Shown here: piece by piece, positions 7,352 to 14,688 of the stretch
Layout of the letters: the number at the start of each line of letters is the position of its first letter
Position numbering within the stretch: position 1 is the stretch's first letter
From: a virus
IMG/VR virus record: IMGVR_UViG_3300046811_000186
Coordinates: 1-48,145 of that record
Direction: 5' to 3' (one strand)
DNA: 48,145 nt
Translations under genes and position numbers: made by a program
Notes under the pieces: generated by a model
What the model was told of the DNA's origin: nothing
The model's database searches: none
The model's input: only the letters and a program-made list of their open reading frames with translations

Positions 7352-7885
7352 TTAACCCTTCGGTGCTGGGAGAGGCGCGGAGGCTGGCCCAGAATGAATC
7401 TCTGATGGGAGCAACCATTCCGGTCCCATCTCAATCCGGTCAGGATGCGTTCCCCAGACCAACTTGGGTGGCTCCGGTGGGGCGCTCGCGGGCCACGTCA
7501 ACGTCGCGCCTCCGTATGTCCAGTGGTCGCCGTCATGGCCCTTTGGCTTATCGCAGGTCCGCCAACCATCAGGCGAAGGAGTGCAGCAGGCTTGCGGTGG
7601 GGCACTCGCGGGAGCGGCTGCGAGACGGTTCGCCCACTCCAGTATCTGTAAACGGGTTTTCTCCCCAAAGCACCCTTCGTAAGCCAGCATCTCTTTGGCT
7701 ATCGTTGTCGATGTATCTGTGCTCGCGGGAGCGGCACGGACCAAGGCGCAGTCAGGATGCTCACATTGGTCGAACGGATGCCATTTCTTATCCGGCGAAT
7801 GACCAGTCGTGCTGTGATTCAACCGTGCCATCCCCTTCGCTAACTCTCGCAGTCGGTCCTCAGCCGTCCGTCGTGCGTCAGTCAT
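7352..7885 (-). CDS. Hypothetical protein with Cys/His pairs and APASAP linkers, 177 aa
   Basis: Two small Cys/His modules ('HPFDQCEHPDCALV' near residue 36 and 'CCTPSPDGWRTCDKPKGHDGDH', in two pieces near 99-119) are joined by low-complexity 'AAPASAP' linkers that occur three times (about residues 51, 92 and 132). The modules may bind zinc. The ATG overlaps the stop of the upstream gene (ATGA). The function is unknown. The repeated Pro/Ala linkers suggest a modular adaptor. Confidence 0.7.
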   Translation of the reverse strand: MTDARRTAEDRLRELAKGMARLNHSTTGHSPDKKWHPFDQCEHPDCALVRAAPASTDTSTTIAKEMLAYEGCFGEKTRLQILEWANRLAAAPASAPPQACCTPSPDGWRTCDKPKGHDGDHWTYGGATLTWPASAPPEPPKLVWGTHPDRIEMGPEWLLPSEIHSGPASAPLPAPKG

Positions 7886-8106
7886 TCTTCACCGTTCCAG
7901 AATAGCGCCTGTTTGTAATAAGGCGCGGGGTGTCGTTGCCAACTGCATCCGCCCATCGCACAGCAGATGTAAATCATCTCCGTGCGTGTTGGAAGGTCAT
8001 AGATGCCATCTGGTCCGTGCAGGTAATCACCATGTGTCACAATACGCATGGAGTCAGGAGCGGCCTGTGCGAGTTTAAGGAGCTTACGCAAGGTGCCGAC
8101 GGTCAC
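7882..8106 (-). CDS. Hypothetical protein, 74 aa (GTG start)
   Basis: GTG start with GGAGGA six bases upstream on the minus strand, which decides the start. The first half looks like a helical 'TVGTLRKLLKLAQAAPDSMRIVTHGD' module, written here in two runs: TVGTLRKLLKLAQAAPD and SMRIVTHGD. This pattern is common in small phage proteins. The second half is Cys/Tyr-rich (YICCAMGGCSW). Function unknown. Its stop overlaps the next gene. Confidence 0.7.
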   Translation of the reverse strand: MTVGTLRKLLKLAQAAPDSMRIVTHGDYLHGPDGIYDLPTRTEMIYICCAMGGCSWQRHPAPYYKQALFWNGEE

Positions 8107-8168
8107 AGTGTTTCCTCCGTTGTTGGTATCAGCATTGGCTCCATGAGCCTTGAAGTTTCCGGCGTCAT
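8103..8168 (-). CDS. Possible leader ORF, 21 aa
   Basis: A 21-codon frame starting ATG at 8168 ends in a TGA that overlaps the GTG of the following gene (GTGA), the same arrangement as real gene junctions in this unit. There is no convincing ribosome site. It may be a short leader used for translational coupling, or chance. Confidence 0.25.
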   Translation of the reverse strand: MTPETSRLMEPMLIPTTEETL

Positions 8169-8290
8169 TTCCGCATCAATTTCCAAGATTCATAGATAAT
8201 ACACCTTTTAGAATCAGCCTGTTGCGGACGCCAACGAAAGATGATTTCCTCTTGCAGTTCCGTTTTGATTTCCGCTTGCCATCAAAATTA

Positions 8291-8302
8291 TGTGTATACA
8301 CA
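8291..8302. promoter_or_regulatory. 12-bp palindrome TGTGTATACACA in a 256-bp gap
   Basis: The gap 8107-8362 holds no supported gene apart from the possible leader ORF. At its A/T-rich centre is a perfect palindrome TGTGTATACACA, followed 14 bases later by a half-copy TGTGTA (8315-8320 region). TATACA and CATAAT-like hexamers overlap it on the minus strand, so it may be an operator over a promoter for the genes at 8106-6901. No regulator is assigned. Confidence 0.4.
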
Positions 8303-8362
8303 TACGGGTATTTTTGTGTATGCTGAAAGTGTGTCTCTCACTCCGAAACAGGCGCGGTTTCT

Positions 8363-8560
8363 TCAGCTGCTGGCGACCTCAATGACCAGCTCGGGATACA
8401 TGGATGGTTCCGCTGTCGGTGCAGGCGGGGCGGCAGCCTGGAGGAGCGCCTCGACGTCCTTATAGTGAACCCACTTCCCCTCGTCCGCCCGCTCCATTGT
8501 CGTCACCTCGACACCGCACGCCTGGACGGTCTCCAGGTCATAGCGCTTCAGGTTATTCAT
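8363..8560 (-). CDS. Small phage protein, 65 aa
   Basis: The ATG at 8560 has GGAGGG five bases before it, which selects it over the upstream in-frame codons. The sequence has the 'LKRYDLETVQACGVEVTTME' then 'GKWVHYKDVEALLQAA' pattern seen in many small phage proteins of unknown role, followed by a Pro/Ala linker and a hydrophobic tail. It overlaps the end of the upstream gene by eight bases. Confidence 0.7.
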   Translation of the reverse strand: MNNLKRYDLETVQACGVEVTTMERADEGKWVHYKDVEALLQAAAPPAPTAEPSMYPELVIEVASS

Positions 8561-8921
8561 CCTTCCCTCCGGGGCAGGTGATTTTCTCGTAGGGCTTCGT
8601 CGGCTTGTTCTCCGTCGCCTCTTCAATCCACGCAGCCGCACAGCCCAGGGAGATAAGCTTCGCCTTGTTCAGCTCCTTTCGCACTGGCTGGACCAGGGCG
8701 AGACTGAACCCATCGACCGCGAGCTTGTCCTCGCCAGTCGATTCTCGCAGTTCACCAATTTCCCCCTTCAACGCCGTCATCTGCCCGTCGATAAGGTCTC
8801 GCTGCGCCTTGAGGTTCGCATAGACCTGCAAGCCGGCGCGGAGCTTCTGTAGGGTCTTCGGCTTGATTTTCACCACCTGGGTGACCGTGGTCGTCGCTTT
8901 GGTCGTCTGAGTCAAAGCCAT
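8553..8921 (-). CDS. Coiled-coil hypothetical protein, 122 aa
   Basis: A Thr/Lys-rich start is followed by a long helix (about 20-60, 'LQKLRAGLQVYANLKAQRDL'), a beta segment (GFSLALVQPVRKELN), and a C-terminal helix ending in 'KPYEKITCPG'. It resembles DNA-replication-associated small phage proteins only in general layout. It lies in the polymerase unit, nine bases after the HTH gene. Function unknown. Confidence 0.7.
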   Translation of the reverse strand: MALTQTTKATTTVTQVVKIKPKTLQKLRAGLQVYANLKAQRDLIDGQMTALKGEIGELRESTGEDKLAVDGFSLALVQPVRKELNKAKLISLGCAAAWIEEATENKPTKPYEKITCPGGKDE

Positions 8922-8930
8922 GTCTACCTC

Positions 8931-9302
8931 CTATGCGGTTCGACGGGTAACGTGTCCGCACGTCGGACAATTTTCGATGTGCATGGGAATCGGGTCAGCG
9001 ACGTATTCCCAGATAACCTGTCGGCGATTCGTCGCCGGGTTGACCGCCTTCTCCCCGCTATCCCGAACGTGCCCGGCATCCCGTGCTACGCTCCGCGCCT
9101 GTTGATACAGATGGTCGCAGCAGTCGATTCCCCAGACCGCCTCGAACAAGGGACGCAGCTCGTAGTCGGCGAGGCGGGCATGCTGTTTATACAACGCAAT
9201 GACCTGTGTAACGGCGTCTCCCATCTTCTTGCGGTCGAGGCGAGCCATCGCTTCGTGGGACGTCTCGGGGTCGCTCGTTCGCGCGTGCAATTCCATGTTC
9301 AT
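8931..9302 (-). CDS. Winged-helix-like phage protein (RTSDPETSHEA motif), 123 aa
   Basis: The ATG at 9302 overlaps the polymerase stop (ATGA) and is preceded by GAGAGAGG, so longer frames inside the polymerase gene are rejected. The N-terminus 'HARTSDPETSHEAM' followed by helices ending in 'YELRPLFEAVWGIDCCDHLY' and 'ARDAGHVRDSGEKA' is a well-known phage pattern that folds as a winged helix. The end carries CPTCG, half of a possible zinc site. It is likely a DNA-binding protein made together with the polymerase; the target is unknown. Confidence 0.75.
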   Translation of the reverse strand: MNMELHARTSDPETSHEAMARLDRKKMGDAVTQVIALYKQHARLADYELRPLFEAVWGIDCCDHLYQQARSVARDAGHVRDSGEKAVNPATNRRQVIWEYVADPIPMHIENCPTCGHVTRRTA

Positions 9303-11488
9303 TTGTGATACCTCTCTCCTGTCCAGCCTTCGGCTTCTACGGGACATCCGTCCGCCCAGTCGGGCGTCTCGGACATCAGTTGTTCGAATTCGTGGACGCT
9401 GCCGGTGCCAATGAGCGCCTCGGCTATCAGCTCATCATGCACTGAGAGGACCACTTCATACACACCTCTCTCTTCTGCACGGAGCATGCCATCGGCCATC
9501 AGGTCCCGACTGATAGCTTGCACAATGTTTTCGACAATCAGCCCGCCGTAGATGGTCTGGCGTTTCCACTTTTTAGTATACCCGTCGATACCCATGAAGG
9601 ACAGTTGTTGCTTTTCCTTCCCCCACGGCATCATCGCGGTCTTCACACGAGGCTCGCTGTAGGCCAGCCGGCGCCCGCTGGGGAGCACGCAGTAAAGGAA
9701 GGGCGCTGTGTAGACCCAGGTCACCTTGCCCTGCTGCACGGGGCTCCTGGTGACCACAGCGGCTATCGCAGCGGCTTCCTGGTCTGCCCACAGGTTCTTC
9801 ACGCGCCAGTATTTCGTGCGATAGGCCAGAACCACCTTCGCCCCGGTCATCGTGCCGTCTAGGTCATCGTCCGACTCGAACGGGTGGTCAGCACGACCGT
9901 GTTTACCCAGGGCTTCTCCGCAATCATCGCAGAAGAAGTCTTCAGGAATTTCAACTCCAGCGGCAGCGCAGGACGCAGCGAACTTAGCGGCGCCCATTTG
10001 GTAGCCGAGACCCAGAATGGCGATTTTCCCCAGTCCGCGTTCCTTCGGATGGTCCTTCTTATTAACCGCATACCCGTAGATGGCCTCCGCCATGTCGCAG
10101 TAGATGTCCGCGTGGCTGCGGAAGAGGTTCAGCCCAGGCTCGTCCTCAGCCAGCCATAGGAGCACGCGCGCCTCGATGCTGGCGAAGTCGGCCACGTAAA
10201 GGGTGTGACCGGGCCGGGCCACGATGGCGCCACGCAAGCCGGCACTCAATGCTTCCATCATCCCGCCATAGCTCGCAGCGACTGCTTCCCGCGTCCACGT
10301 CTTCAGGGCGACCCACAGCGTGTTGATATCGTCCGCGGTTGGTTTGGCTCCTTTTGCCGTGGGCGCTAGCTTCGGAAAGTTGTGTGGCTGAATCCCTTTA
10401 CCCGACCACCGTCCGGTGCTTGCCCCGTGATACAGGAGTCCCCCGCGAACGCGCCCATCGGCGGGGTCCATCCAAGCGTCCATAGCTGAATACTTCGCCG
10501 TAGAGGACCGGCCCAGAGCCCGCATGAGTTCGATGGCCCGCCTCGCTCGCGCGCTAAGACGAGGATTTGTGAGCACACCATCAAGAGTGGCCGCTTGTGT
10601 ATCTGGTAGCGCACAGTCTTCTGTCGCAAGCCACACCTTCATATCATCGCGCTGGGTTGTCTTCAGCACGTAGCCATCGGTGACTACGGCCAGTTCGTCG
10701 TTTAGGACCTCGGTCTCGTGCTCGACCAGTCGGAGCGCGGTGCTCACGGCTTCGGTGTCCAACTGGAATCCACGGGTGTTCATCTTCAGGTCGAGGTGGA
10801 ACAGGTCCCGCTCGTGCGGGTGCAGGTCCTCCAAGGCTTCACTGAGCGCCTCCTCGGCGAGCACGTCCTGCCGGCAGTAGGCCCACAGGGCATCGAATAG
10901 CTCAACCGACTCGTGCCACAGGAGCGCCGGCTCAGGCACGCCAGCAGCCGCCCAGGCCGCTCGCTCAGCCTTCCTGGACTTCCGGGGCGACCGGGTCTTT
11001 TTCGAGACGTGAACCGCCTTGAGGACCTTCACACCCTCGGTCTCGGTCTTGCGCGTGTCCTTGCGAATCTTGACGTGCAGTGCTGCGATAGCTTCGTCTA
11101 ACCCCCGCGGTAAAGCGTAGGACGCCGCCTTCGCAGCGGAGCACAACCACTGGCTCTGTCGTATGACCGGGAAGTCGAAGCGGGGCCGGAGTATATTGTT
11201 CCATATGCAAAACTCGAAGAAGACGTTGTGAGCTTCCACTGGTTCGCCCTGGTCAAGCCAGCGCACCAGCTCGCCCAGGTCATCCAGGTTCGCCGGCTCC
11301 TCAATACCCAGGTGAGGGAACGCCGGATGCCAGAGCCCTGTGCGGCCTTTCTCCCAGTAGGGGAGTCGAAAGGCCATGCACAGAGGCTCTGTGGTTGGGT
11401 CGATGGAATACCGCCACGTCCCGCACGTCTTCAGGTTCGCGGCGCTCCGCGTCTCGAAGTCGATTGTGGCGCGGGGTTCACGGGTCAT
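9299..11488 (-). CDS. Family A DNA polymerase with 3'-5' exonuclease domain, 729 aa
   Basis: The replicative polymerase. The N-terminal exonuclease has D10-F-E12 (DFETRS), the second motif 'EAHNVFFEFCIWN' near residue 110, and the third 'YCRQDVLAE' near 215. The polymerase domain has motif A 'YVADFASIEARVLLW', motif B 'ERGLGKIAILGLGYQMG' and motif C 'SVHDE' about 45 residues from the end. Between exonuclease motifs lies a basic insertion (about 135-175, KKTRSPRKSRKAERAAW). There is no 5'-3' exonuclease domain, as usual for phage enzymes. The ATG overlaps the stop of the nuclease gene (ATGA), with GAAGG before it. All catalytic residues are present. Confidence 0.95.
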   Translation of the reverse strand: MTREPRATIDFETRSAANLKTCGTWRYSIDPTTEPLCMAFRLPYWEKGRTGLWHPAFPHLGIEEPANLDDLGELVRWLDQGEPVEAHNVFFEFCIWNNILRPRFDFPVIRQSQWLCSAAKAASYALPRGLDEAIAALHVKIRKDTRKTETEGVKVLKAVHVSKKTRSPRKSRKAERAAWAAAGVPEPALLWHESVELFDALWAYCRQDVLAEEALSEALEDLHPHERDLFHLDLKMNTRGFQLDTEAVSTALRLVEHETEVLNDELAVVTDGYVLKTTQRDDMKVWLATEDCALPDTQAATLDGVLTNPRLSARARRAIELMRALGRSSTAKYSAMDAWMDPADGRVRGGLLYHGASTGRWSGKGIQPHNFPKLAPTAKGAKPTADDINTLWVALKTWTREAVAASYGGMMEALSAGLRGAIVARPGHTLYVADFASIEARVLLWLAEDEPGLNLFRSHADIYCDMAEAIYGYAVNKKDHPKERGLGKIAILGLGYQMGAAKFAASCAAAGVEIPEDFFCDDCGEALGKHGRADHPFESDDDLDGTMTGAKVVLAYRTKYWRVKNLWADQEAAAIAAVVTRSPVQQGKVTWVYTAPFLYCVLPSGRRLAYSEPRVKTAMMPWGKEKQQLSFMGIDGYTKKWKRQTIYGGLIVENIVQAISRDLMADGMLRAEERGVYEVVLSVHDELIAEALIGTGSVHEFEQLMSETPDWADGCPVEAEGWTGERYHK

Positions 11489-12237
11489 TTTTTACCTTCT
11501 AAGAAGCGGTCAATGCGTTGCGCGGTGGATGTGCCCAGGCGCCGGGTCTTGCCTGTGCTCTCGTCATGCACCTCGATGTTTGCCCACTCCTCAATACCCG
11601 CGGCTGTCGCGAGGCGCATTGAATTGCTGAAGTAGTCGGCTACAGCCTTGCTCGACTTCACCCCAATCCCAGGGAGCTTGCAAAACGCGCGCCGCCATTC
11701 GTTGATGGGCACGAGGGTGGGCTGGTCATGCACGGCGATATGGGACGTATGATGGTCAAGCGCTTGGTCCGTCCACCAGCGGTAAAGGTTGGTGATAAAT
11801 CGCACCGTATCGTTCCGGCTGTTAGTGTAGCGTGCATGAAGACCCCCGCACAGCTCGAACGTAAGCACATGCTTCTCCATCTCACTAGCGAGCATGTTCC
11901 CCTTGAGAGGACGCCAACCGCGCGATTGTCCCTGCCATGTGACAATGTTCCCGCGGTCGTCGGTCCGCCAGTTCCCCTCGACCACGAGCCACGCATGCTC
12001 ATAGTGTGAGCGGAGCCCAGGAAGCTGGTGGCCGGCGAGGCGCCCGGAACGCACGGAGCCCACGAAGTCCGACAGGGTCTTCAGCTCAACCCCTATATCG
12101 ACGGAGGACCCCTTGGTCCCCCGTCCACTGAACGCGACGTCGGCGAATTCCAGTTCTACTAGTTCCGCTTCCAGACCGGCCGCGCGAAGAGGCTTGAGCA
12201 GGTCCTTCGAGCCGATACGCCGGTCAACGAGAATCAT
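11485..12237 (-). CDS. ERCC4-type nuclease with helix-hairpin-helix, 250 aa
   Basis: The ATG at 12237 overlaps the previous stop (ATGA), with GAGGAGG seven bases before it. The N-terminal domain shows the XPF/ERCC4 nuclease pattern: VDRR at 4-7, an acidic FADVAF (D33 region), and GVELKTLSDFVGSVRSGRL (about 49-67), a variant of the GxxERKxxxDxxxS signature with L in place of R. 'YEHAWLVVEG' follows. The C-terminal 'KLPGIGVKSSKAVADYF' is a helix-hairpin-helix for DNA binding. Such enzymes cut branched DNA. It lies between a recombinase-like ATPase and the polymerase, so replication fork or recombination processing is likely. Confidence 0.85.
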   Translation of the reverse strand: MILVDRRIGSKDLLKPLRAAGLEAELVELEFADVAFSGRGTKGSSVDIGVELKTLSDFVGSVRSGRLAGHQLPGLRSHYEHAWLVVEGNWRTDDRGNIVTWQGQSRGWRPLKGNMLASEMEKHVLTFELCGGLHARYTNSRNDTVRFITNLYRWWTDQALDHHTSHIAVHDQPTLVPINEWRRAFCKLPGIGVKSSKAVADYFSNSMRLATAAGIEEWANIEVHDESTGKTRRLGTSTAQRIDRFLEGKK

Positions 12238-13010
12238 GCCCAATCCTCCTCGGTCGTGTCGGGGAAAATCGCTGTCGCCAGTGTGACGAAGTCGATGTTC
12301 TCGAACGTCTCACCCTGGACATCCATACCGGCAGGACCGCGCGCCTTCGTGACGTTGATGCGGAAGTCCTTGCCGACGTTCTCGTGGTGGAACACCATGT
12401 TCGCGAGCGCGCCGATATCGTCCATCCCATCGGGGATGCGGTTCCCACTCTGCACGCCGGGTCGCTTCCCCGTCGCAGGATTGAGCTTGCCGGGAATCCA
12501 CTCGTTCTTCATCCCCTGGAGGATGCCGAAGTTGAGCCCCTCGACGCCTTTCGCCAAGGCAATCATCCGGCGAATGTAGTCCTTCGCGGAGTCCCAGTCC
12601 TTGGCACCAGCCGCGCCGTAGGCATCGTCCGTGCCCCACATTGCCTTGCACAGCAGCTTCCACAGGTCCGTCTCGCGGTCCCAGATAATCGTCCGGGCCT
12701 TCTGTGAGGCGTCTTCGAAGTCTTCGAGGAACTTCGCCCAGGCGTCCTTCGCCTTCTCGACCGTGAACGATTCACCGATGGTCGCCCCGATATCATACGA
12801 GGCGACGTAGATATCCTTGTCCGCGGCGAACTTCTGCACGACACCTTCGAGCCCCAGGTCCATCGTCTGCACGACGATAGGTTGCGGAGCGCCCAGCCAG
12901 AAGTGCGTCTTACCCGCGCCAATCTCGCCGACGCTGGCGCCGATGATACGCGGCGTGATGTCGGTCGTCGCCTTGGTGTAGCGGCTGAAGGTGTCTTTAC
13001 TTTTTGCCAT
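12234..13010 (-). CDS. RecA-like P-loop ATPase, Sak4-type recombinase candidate, 258 aa
   Basis: The ATG at 13010 has GAGGAG before it; the longer upstream frame has no such site. Walker A is GEIGAGKT at 28-35 and the Walker B-like strand is 'ARTIIWDRETDLW' around D111. The order of motifs, the short length and 'LNFGILQGMKNEW' in the later part match the AAA_24/Sak4 group of phage single-strand annealing proteins. Its neighbours, a PD-(D/E)XK nuclease, an ERCC4 nuclease and the polymerase, support a recombination-replication role. The exact class would need profile comparison. Confidence 0.8.
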   Translation of the reverse strand: MAKSKDTFSRYTKATTDITPRIIGASVGEIGAGKTHFWLGAPQPIVVQTMDLGLEGVVQKFAADKDIYVASYDIGATIGESFTVEKAKDAWAKFLEDFEDASQKARTIIWDRETDLWKLLCKAMWGTDDAYGAAGAKDWDSAKDYIRRMIALAKGVEGLNFGILQGMKNEWIPGKLNPATGKRPGVQSGNRIPDGMDDIGALANMVFHHENVGKDFRINVTKARGPAGMDVQGETFENIDFVTLATAIFPDTTEEDWA

Positions 13011-13368
13011 CGGTCTCCTCTGATTCGAAGATGAAGCTACGTTCACCATTGATGCGCGCCGCGAAGATACTCCGCACGGGCTGCAGTGCAGTGCCGTTGC
13101 GGATATAGACGTTCTCCTCTCCGACCATTTCATTCCGATTGATACCAATGCGCGCTGCAGCCATCCACAGCTCGCCCCACGACATGCCGGCTTTCAACGC
13201 TGCGATACGGAGCCCACGTTGCGACCGGCGCTCCAGGATGCCAGTGAGCACGCCCAGGCCAATACAGGAAGCGCCCAGGAGCACGAACGACATCACCGTA
13301 TGCATCTCGAAGAAGTGGCCCGCGAAGAAGACGCCCAGGATAGCCGCGAACGAGAGTATCGCAATCAC
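12997..13368 (-). CDS. Two-helix membrane protein, 123 aa (GTG start)
   Basis: GTG start overlapping the previous stop (GTGA) with GGGAGG six bases before it. Two hydrophobic helices (about residues 2-17 and 24-45) are followed by a basic stretch (LERRSQRGLR) and a soluble domain with 'GMSWGELWMAAARIGINRNE', an Arg/Glu-rich helix and a beta hairpin. It sits inside the recombination operon, overlapping the ATPase start, which is unusual for a membrane protein. It may tether replication to the membrane; that is inference. Confidence 0.65.
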   Translation of the reverse strand: MIAILSFAAILGVFFAGHFFEMHTVMSFVLLGASCIGLGVLTGILERRSQRGLRIAALKAGMSWGELWMAAARIGINRNEMVGEENVYIRNGTALQPVRSIFAARINGERSFIFESEETDGKK

Positions 13369-13946
13369 TTAATCCTCCCTGTGTGAAGCGCGTGGTTCAT
13401 GCACATCTGCTCGTTCTCGATTAGCTCAACGTCGTTCCAGTGTAAGTGGAACAATCGGAATTGCGGCTTCCACGGTTGGTGGAGAAACAACGCAGCGAGC
13501 ACGCCGTCGTGCAGGTCGAGCCAGCGCGCGTAGAGCATCATCTGGGTCAGATACTTATTCAGCTTCTGAGGCAGATAGTTAGTCTCCGTCGTGGGCATAT
13601 CCTTAGCGCTCATGGAGGTAAGCTTTATTTCCCAAAGCCGCGTCTTCCCATTGAACTGCAGAAGGTCTGGCGAAAAGGCCACGCTATGCGGAGGCGGGGA
13701 AAAGAATTCGCCCGGCCGCTCCACCACAATACCGGACTTCTCCAGGAGGTATTCCAGATGCTTCTCCCAGGCGGTGCCGAGTGCCATGAGCACGGGGTCT
13801 GGTGGTTCGTCGCCATAGTCATACCGCTTAGGCTCCAGGAACTTGTAGAGGTCACCGTAAATCTCACTCGCATGGAGCCCCGGCGACCGCACAAGGTCGG
13901 ACGCGAGGAAGTCGATGCCGTGGTCGAACACCGGCTTCACAATCAT
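13365..13946 (-). CDS. PD-(D/E)XK exonuclease-like protein, 193 aa
   Basis: I use the ATG at 13946, preceded by GGAG about nine bases upstream; a GTG at 13961 is the alternative. Catalytic pattern: FSPDLL (D94), LWEIKLTS (E106, K108) and a trailing Q in 'KYLTQMMLYARW' (about Q134), as in RecB/Cas4-type nucleases. At 193 residues it is a single-domain enzyme. Paired with the Sak4-like ATPase it could generate single strands for annealing, as lambda Exo does for Beta. Its stop overlaps the next start. Confidence 0.8.
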   Translation of the reverse strand: MIVKPVFDHGIDFLASDLVRSPGLHASEIYGDLYKFLEPKRYDYGDEPPDPVLMALGTAWEKHLEYLLEKSGIVVERPGEFFSPPPHSVAFSPDLLQFNGKTRLWEIKLTSMSAKDMPTTETNYLPQKLNKYLTQMMLYARWLDLHDGVLAALFLHQPWKPQFRLFHLHWNDVELIENEQMCMNHALHTGRIK

Positions 13947-13993
13947 TTCCGTGTTCTCCACAGATGAAACTTAAACCACACAGGAGGATAGAA

Positions 13994-14164
13994 ATGGAAC
14001 ATGAACCAACGCGAGGAAACAAGGTATCCCCGGCGCTCGTAGTGGCGCGTGTAGTTGAAGCGCGTTACTCGCACAGCATCCTCCTGAAACACTTAAGGGG
14101 CGCACAGACCGCCTATGTCCATGCGCCCCTGTTCGCTGAGAGCGGATTCGTGTTGTTAGTTTGA
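13994..14164 (+). CDS. Possible small protein, 56 aa
   Basis: An ATG with an ideal ribosome site (AGGAGG at 13982-13987, six-base spacing) opens 56 codons on the plus strand, opposite in direction to the surrounding minus-strand genes. The product has a hydrophobic C-terminal half (LLKHLRGAQTAYVHAP then FAESGFVLLV). Against it: a 33-base hairpin with a perfect 8-bp core (14097-14129) lies inside the frame and folds better on the minus strand, and no plus-strand promoter is obvious in the 30 bp upstream. Either a real gene or a chance frame over structured RNA. Confidence 0.45.
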   Translation: MEHEPTRGNKVSPALVVARVVEARYSHSILLKHLRGAQTAYVHAPLFAESGFVLLV

Positions 14165-14572
14165 CGGGACGCTATGCCCGTCTACTCCGGTGCGCTCTCG
14201 TTCGAGATGGTGAAGGCCACGCACTATCCGCCGTAGCGGGTTGCGTCGTTACTGCCGCTTCGCTAGCCTTCGATTGGTGGAACCGCTCCGACCGTCGTCG
14301 GCATCTAGGACTGTTCACCCTAGAACTTCGGGCTCGTTCTCGGCCAGTATGCGGCCCCGTTACTTAGTGCCGGTGGGCTCGACAGTTCCCACTTCTCCCA
14401 CACCAATGCGGGGCTCTATTTCGTCGTCTTATGAGCTACGGCATCCGGATGGGAAGTTCAGCTACCTATGCGGGACCGGGGTATCCGTAGCCCGCCCTTT
14501 CGAAGTAGCTCCATATCGCGCAGGAGGTTTCCCTTCCTGTTACCCCGCGTTTATCCTCCCCAAAATCAATCT
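14097..14572 (-). ncRNA. Candidate large structured RNA next to tRNA-Asn
   Basis: About 410 bases (14163-14572) hold no supported gene on either strand but are packed with short perfect stems. On the minus strand they include: 14522-14538 (stem around a GAAA tetraloop), 14460-14465/14505-14510 enclosing 14470-14474/14491-14495, a multibranch closed by 14368-14372/14439-14443 containing three stems (14373-14377/14388-14392, 14397-14401/14408-14412, 14413-14416/14433-14436), 14342-14356, 14305-14323, 14288-14301, 14190-14224 with inner 14196-14207, 14163-14182 and 14097-14129. Three stems contain G-U pairs that only work on the minus strand, which is the direction of transcription here. No family is assigned; GOLLD and ROOL are known large phage RNAs that lie near tRNAs. 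Confidence 0.5.
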
Positions 14573-14648
14573 TGGCTGACAGAGCAGGATTTGAACCTGC
14601 GACCATCCCGTTAACAGCGGGGCGCTCTACCGACTGAGCTACCTGTCA
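14573..14648 (-). tRNA. tRNA-Asn (anticodon GTT), CCA encoded
   Basis: A complete 76-base cloverleaf on the minus strand: acceptor TGACAGG with TCTGTCA, D-arm GCTC/GAGC, anticodon loop CTGTTAA (anticodon GTT at loop positions 3-5) on a CCCCG/CGGGA stem, T-arm GCAGG-TTCAAAT-CCTGC, discriminator G and an encoded CCA. The only imperfections are the last anticodon-stem pair and one G-U in the acceptor. It would read AAC and AAU. It lies in the middle of the structured non-coding stretch. Confidence 0.97.
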
Positions 14649-14652
14649 AAAG

Positions 14653-14679
14653 GCCGGGTTAGTTAAAGTGCAACCCGGC
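14653..14679 (-). terminator. Hairpin with CTTTT, possible terminator
   Basis: A perfect 8-bp stem GCCGGGTT/AACCCGGC with an 11-base loop is followed on the minus strand by CTTTT and then, within four bases, by the tRNA. It may partially end transcription from the 14742-15620 gene, or mark the 5' processing region of the tRNA. Confidence 0.5.
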
Positions 14680-14688
14680 GAATCACTA

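Noticed and set aside
14368-14443. Second, degenerate tRNA in the structured stretch
   Set aside because: A four-way junction with stems of tRNA-like size can be drawn, but the loops have wrong lengths (16-base D-like loop, six-base anticodon-like loop, ten-base T-like loop) and no TTCRANY sequence. It is more likely part of a larger RNA.
14163-14572. Group I intron
   Set aside because: The tRNA next to it is intact, and I cannot find a matching pair of P7-type core elements or a coding gene interrupted at this point.
14241-14579. 112-codon plus-strand frame (and a 68-codon one at 14161) in the structured stretch
   Set aside because: No ribosome site, Ser/Arg/Pro-rich composition typical of unselected frames, and it runs into the tRNA. 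The dense stems explain the sequence better.
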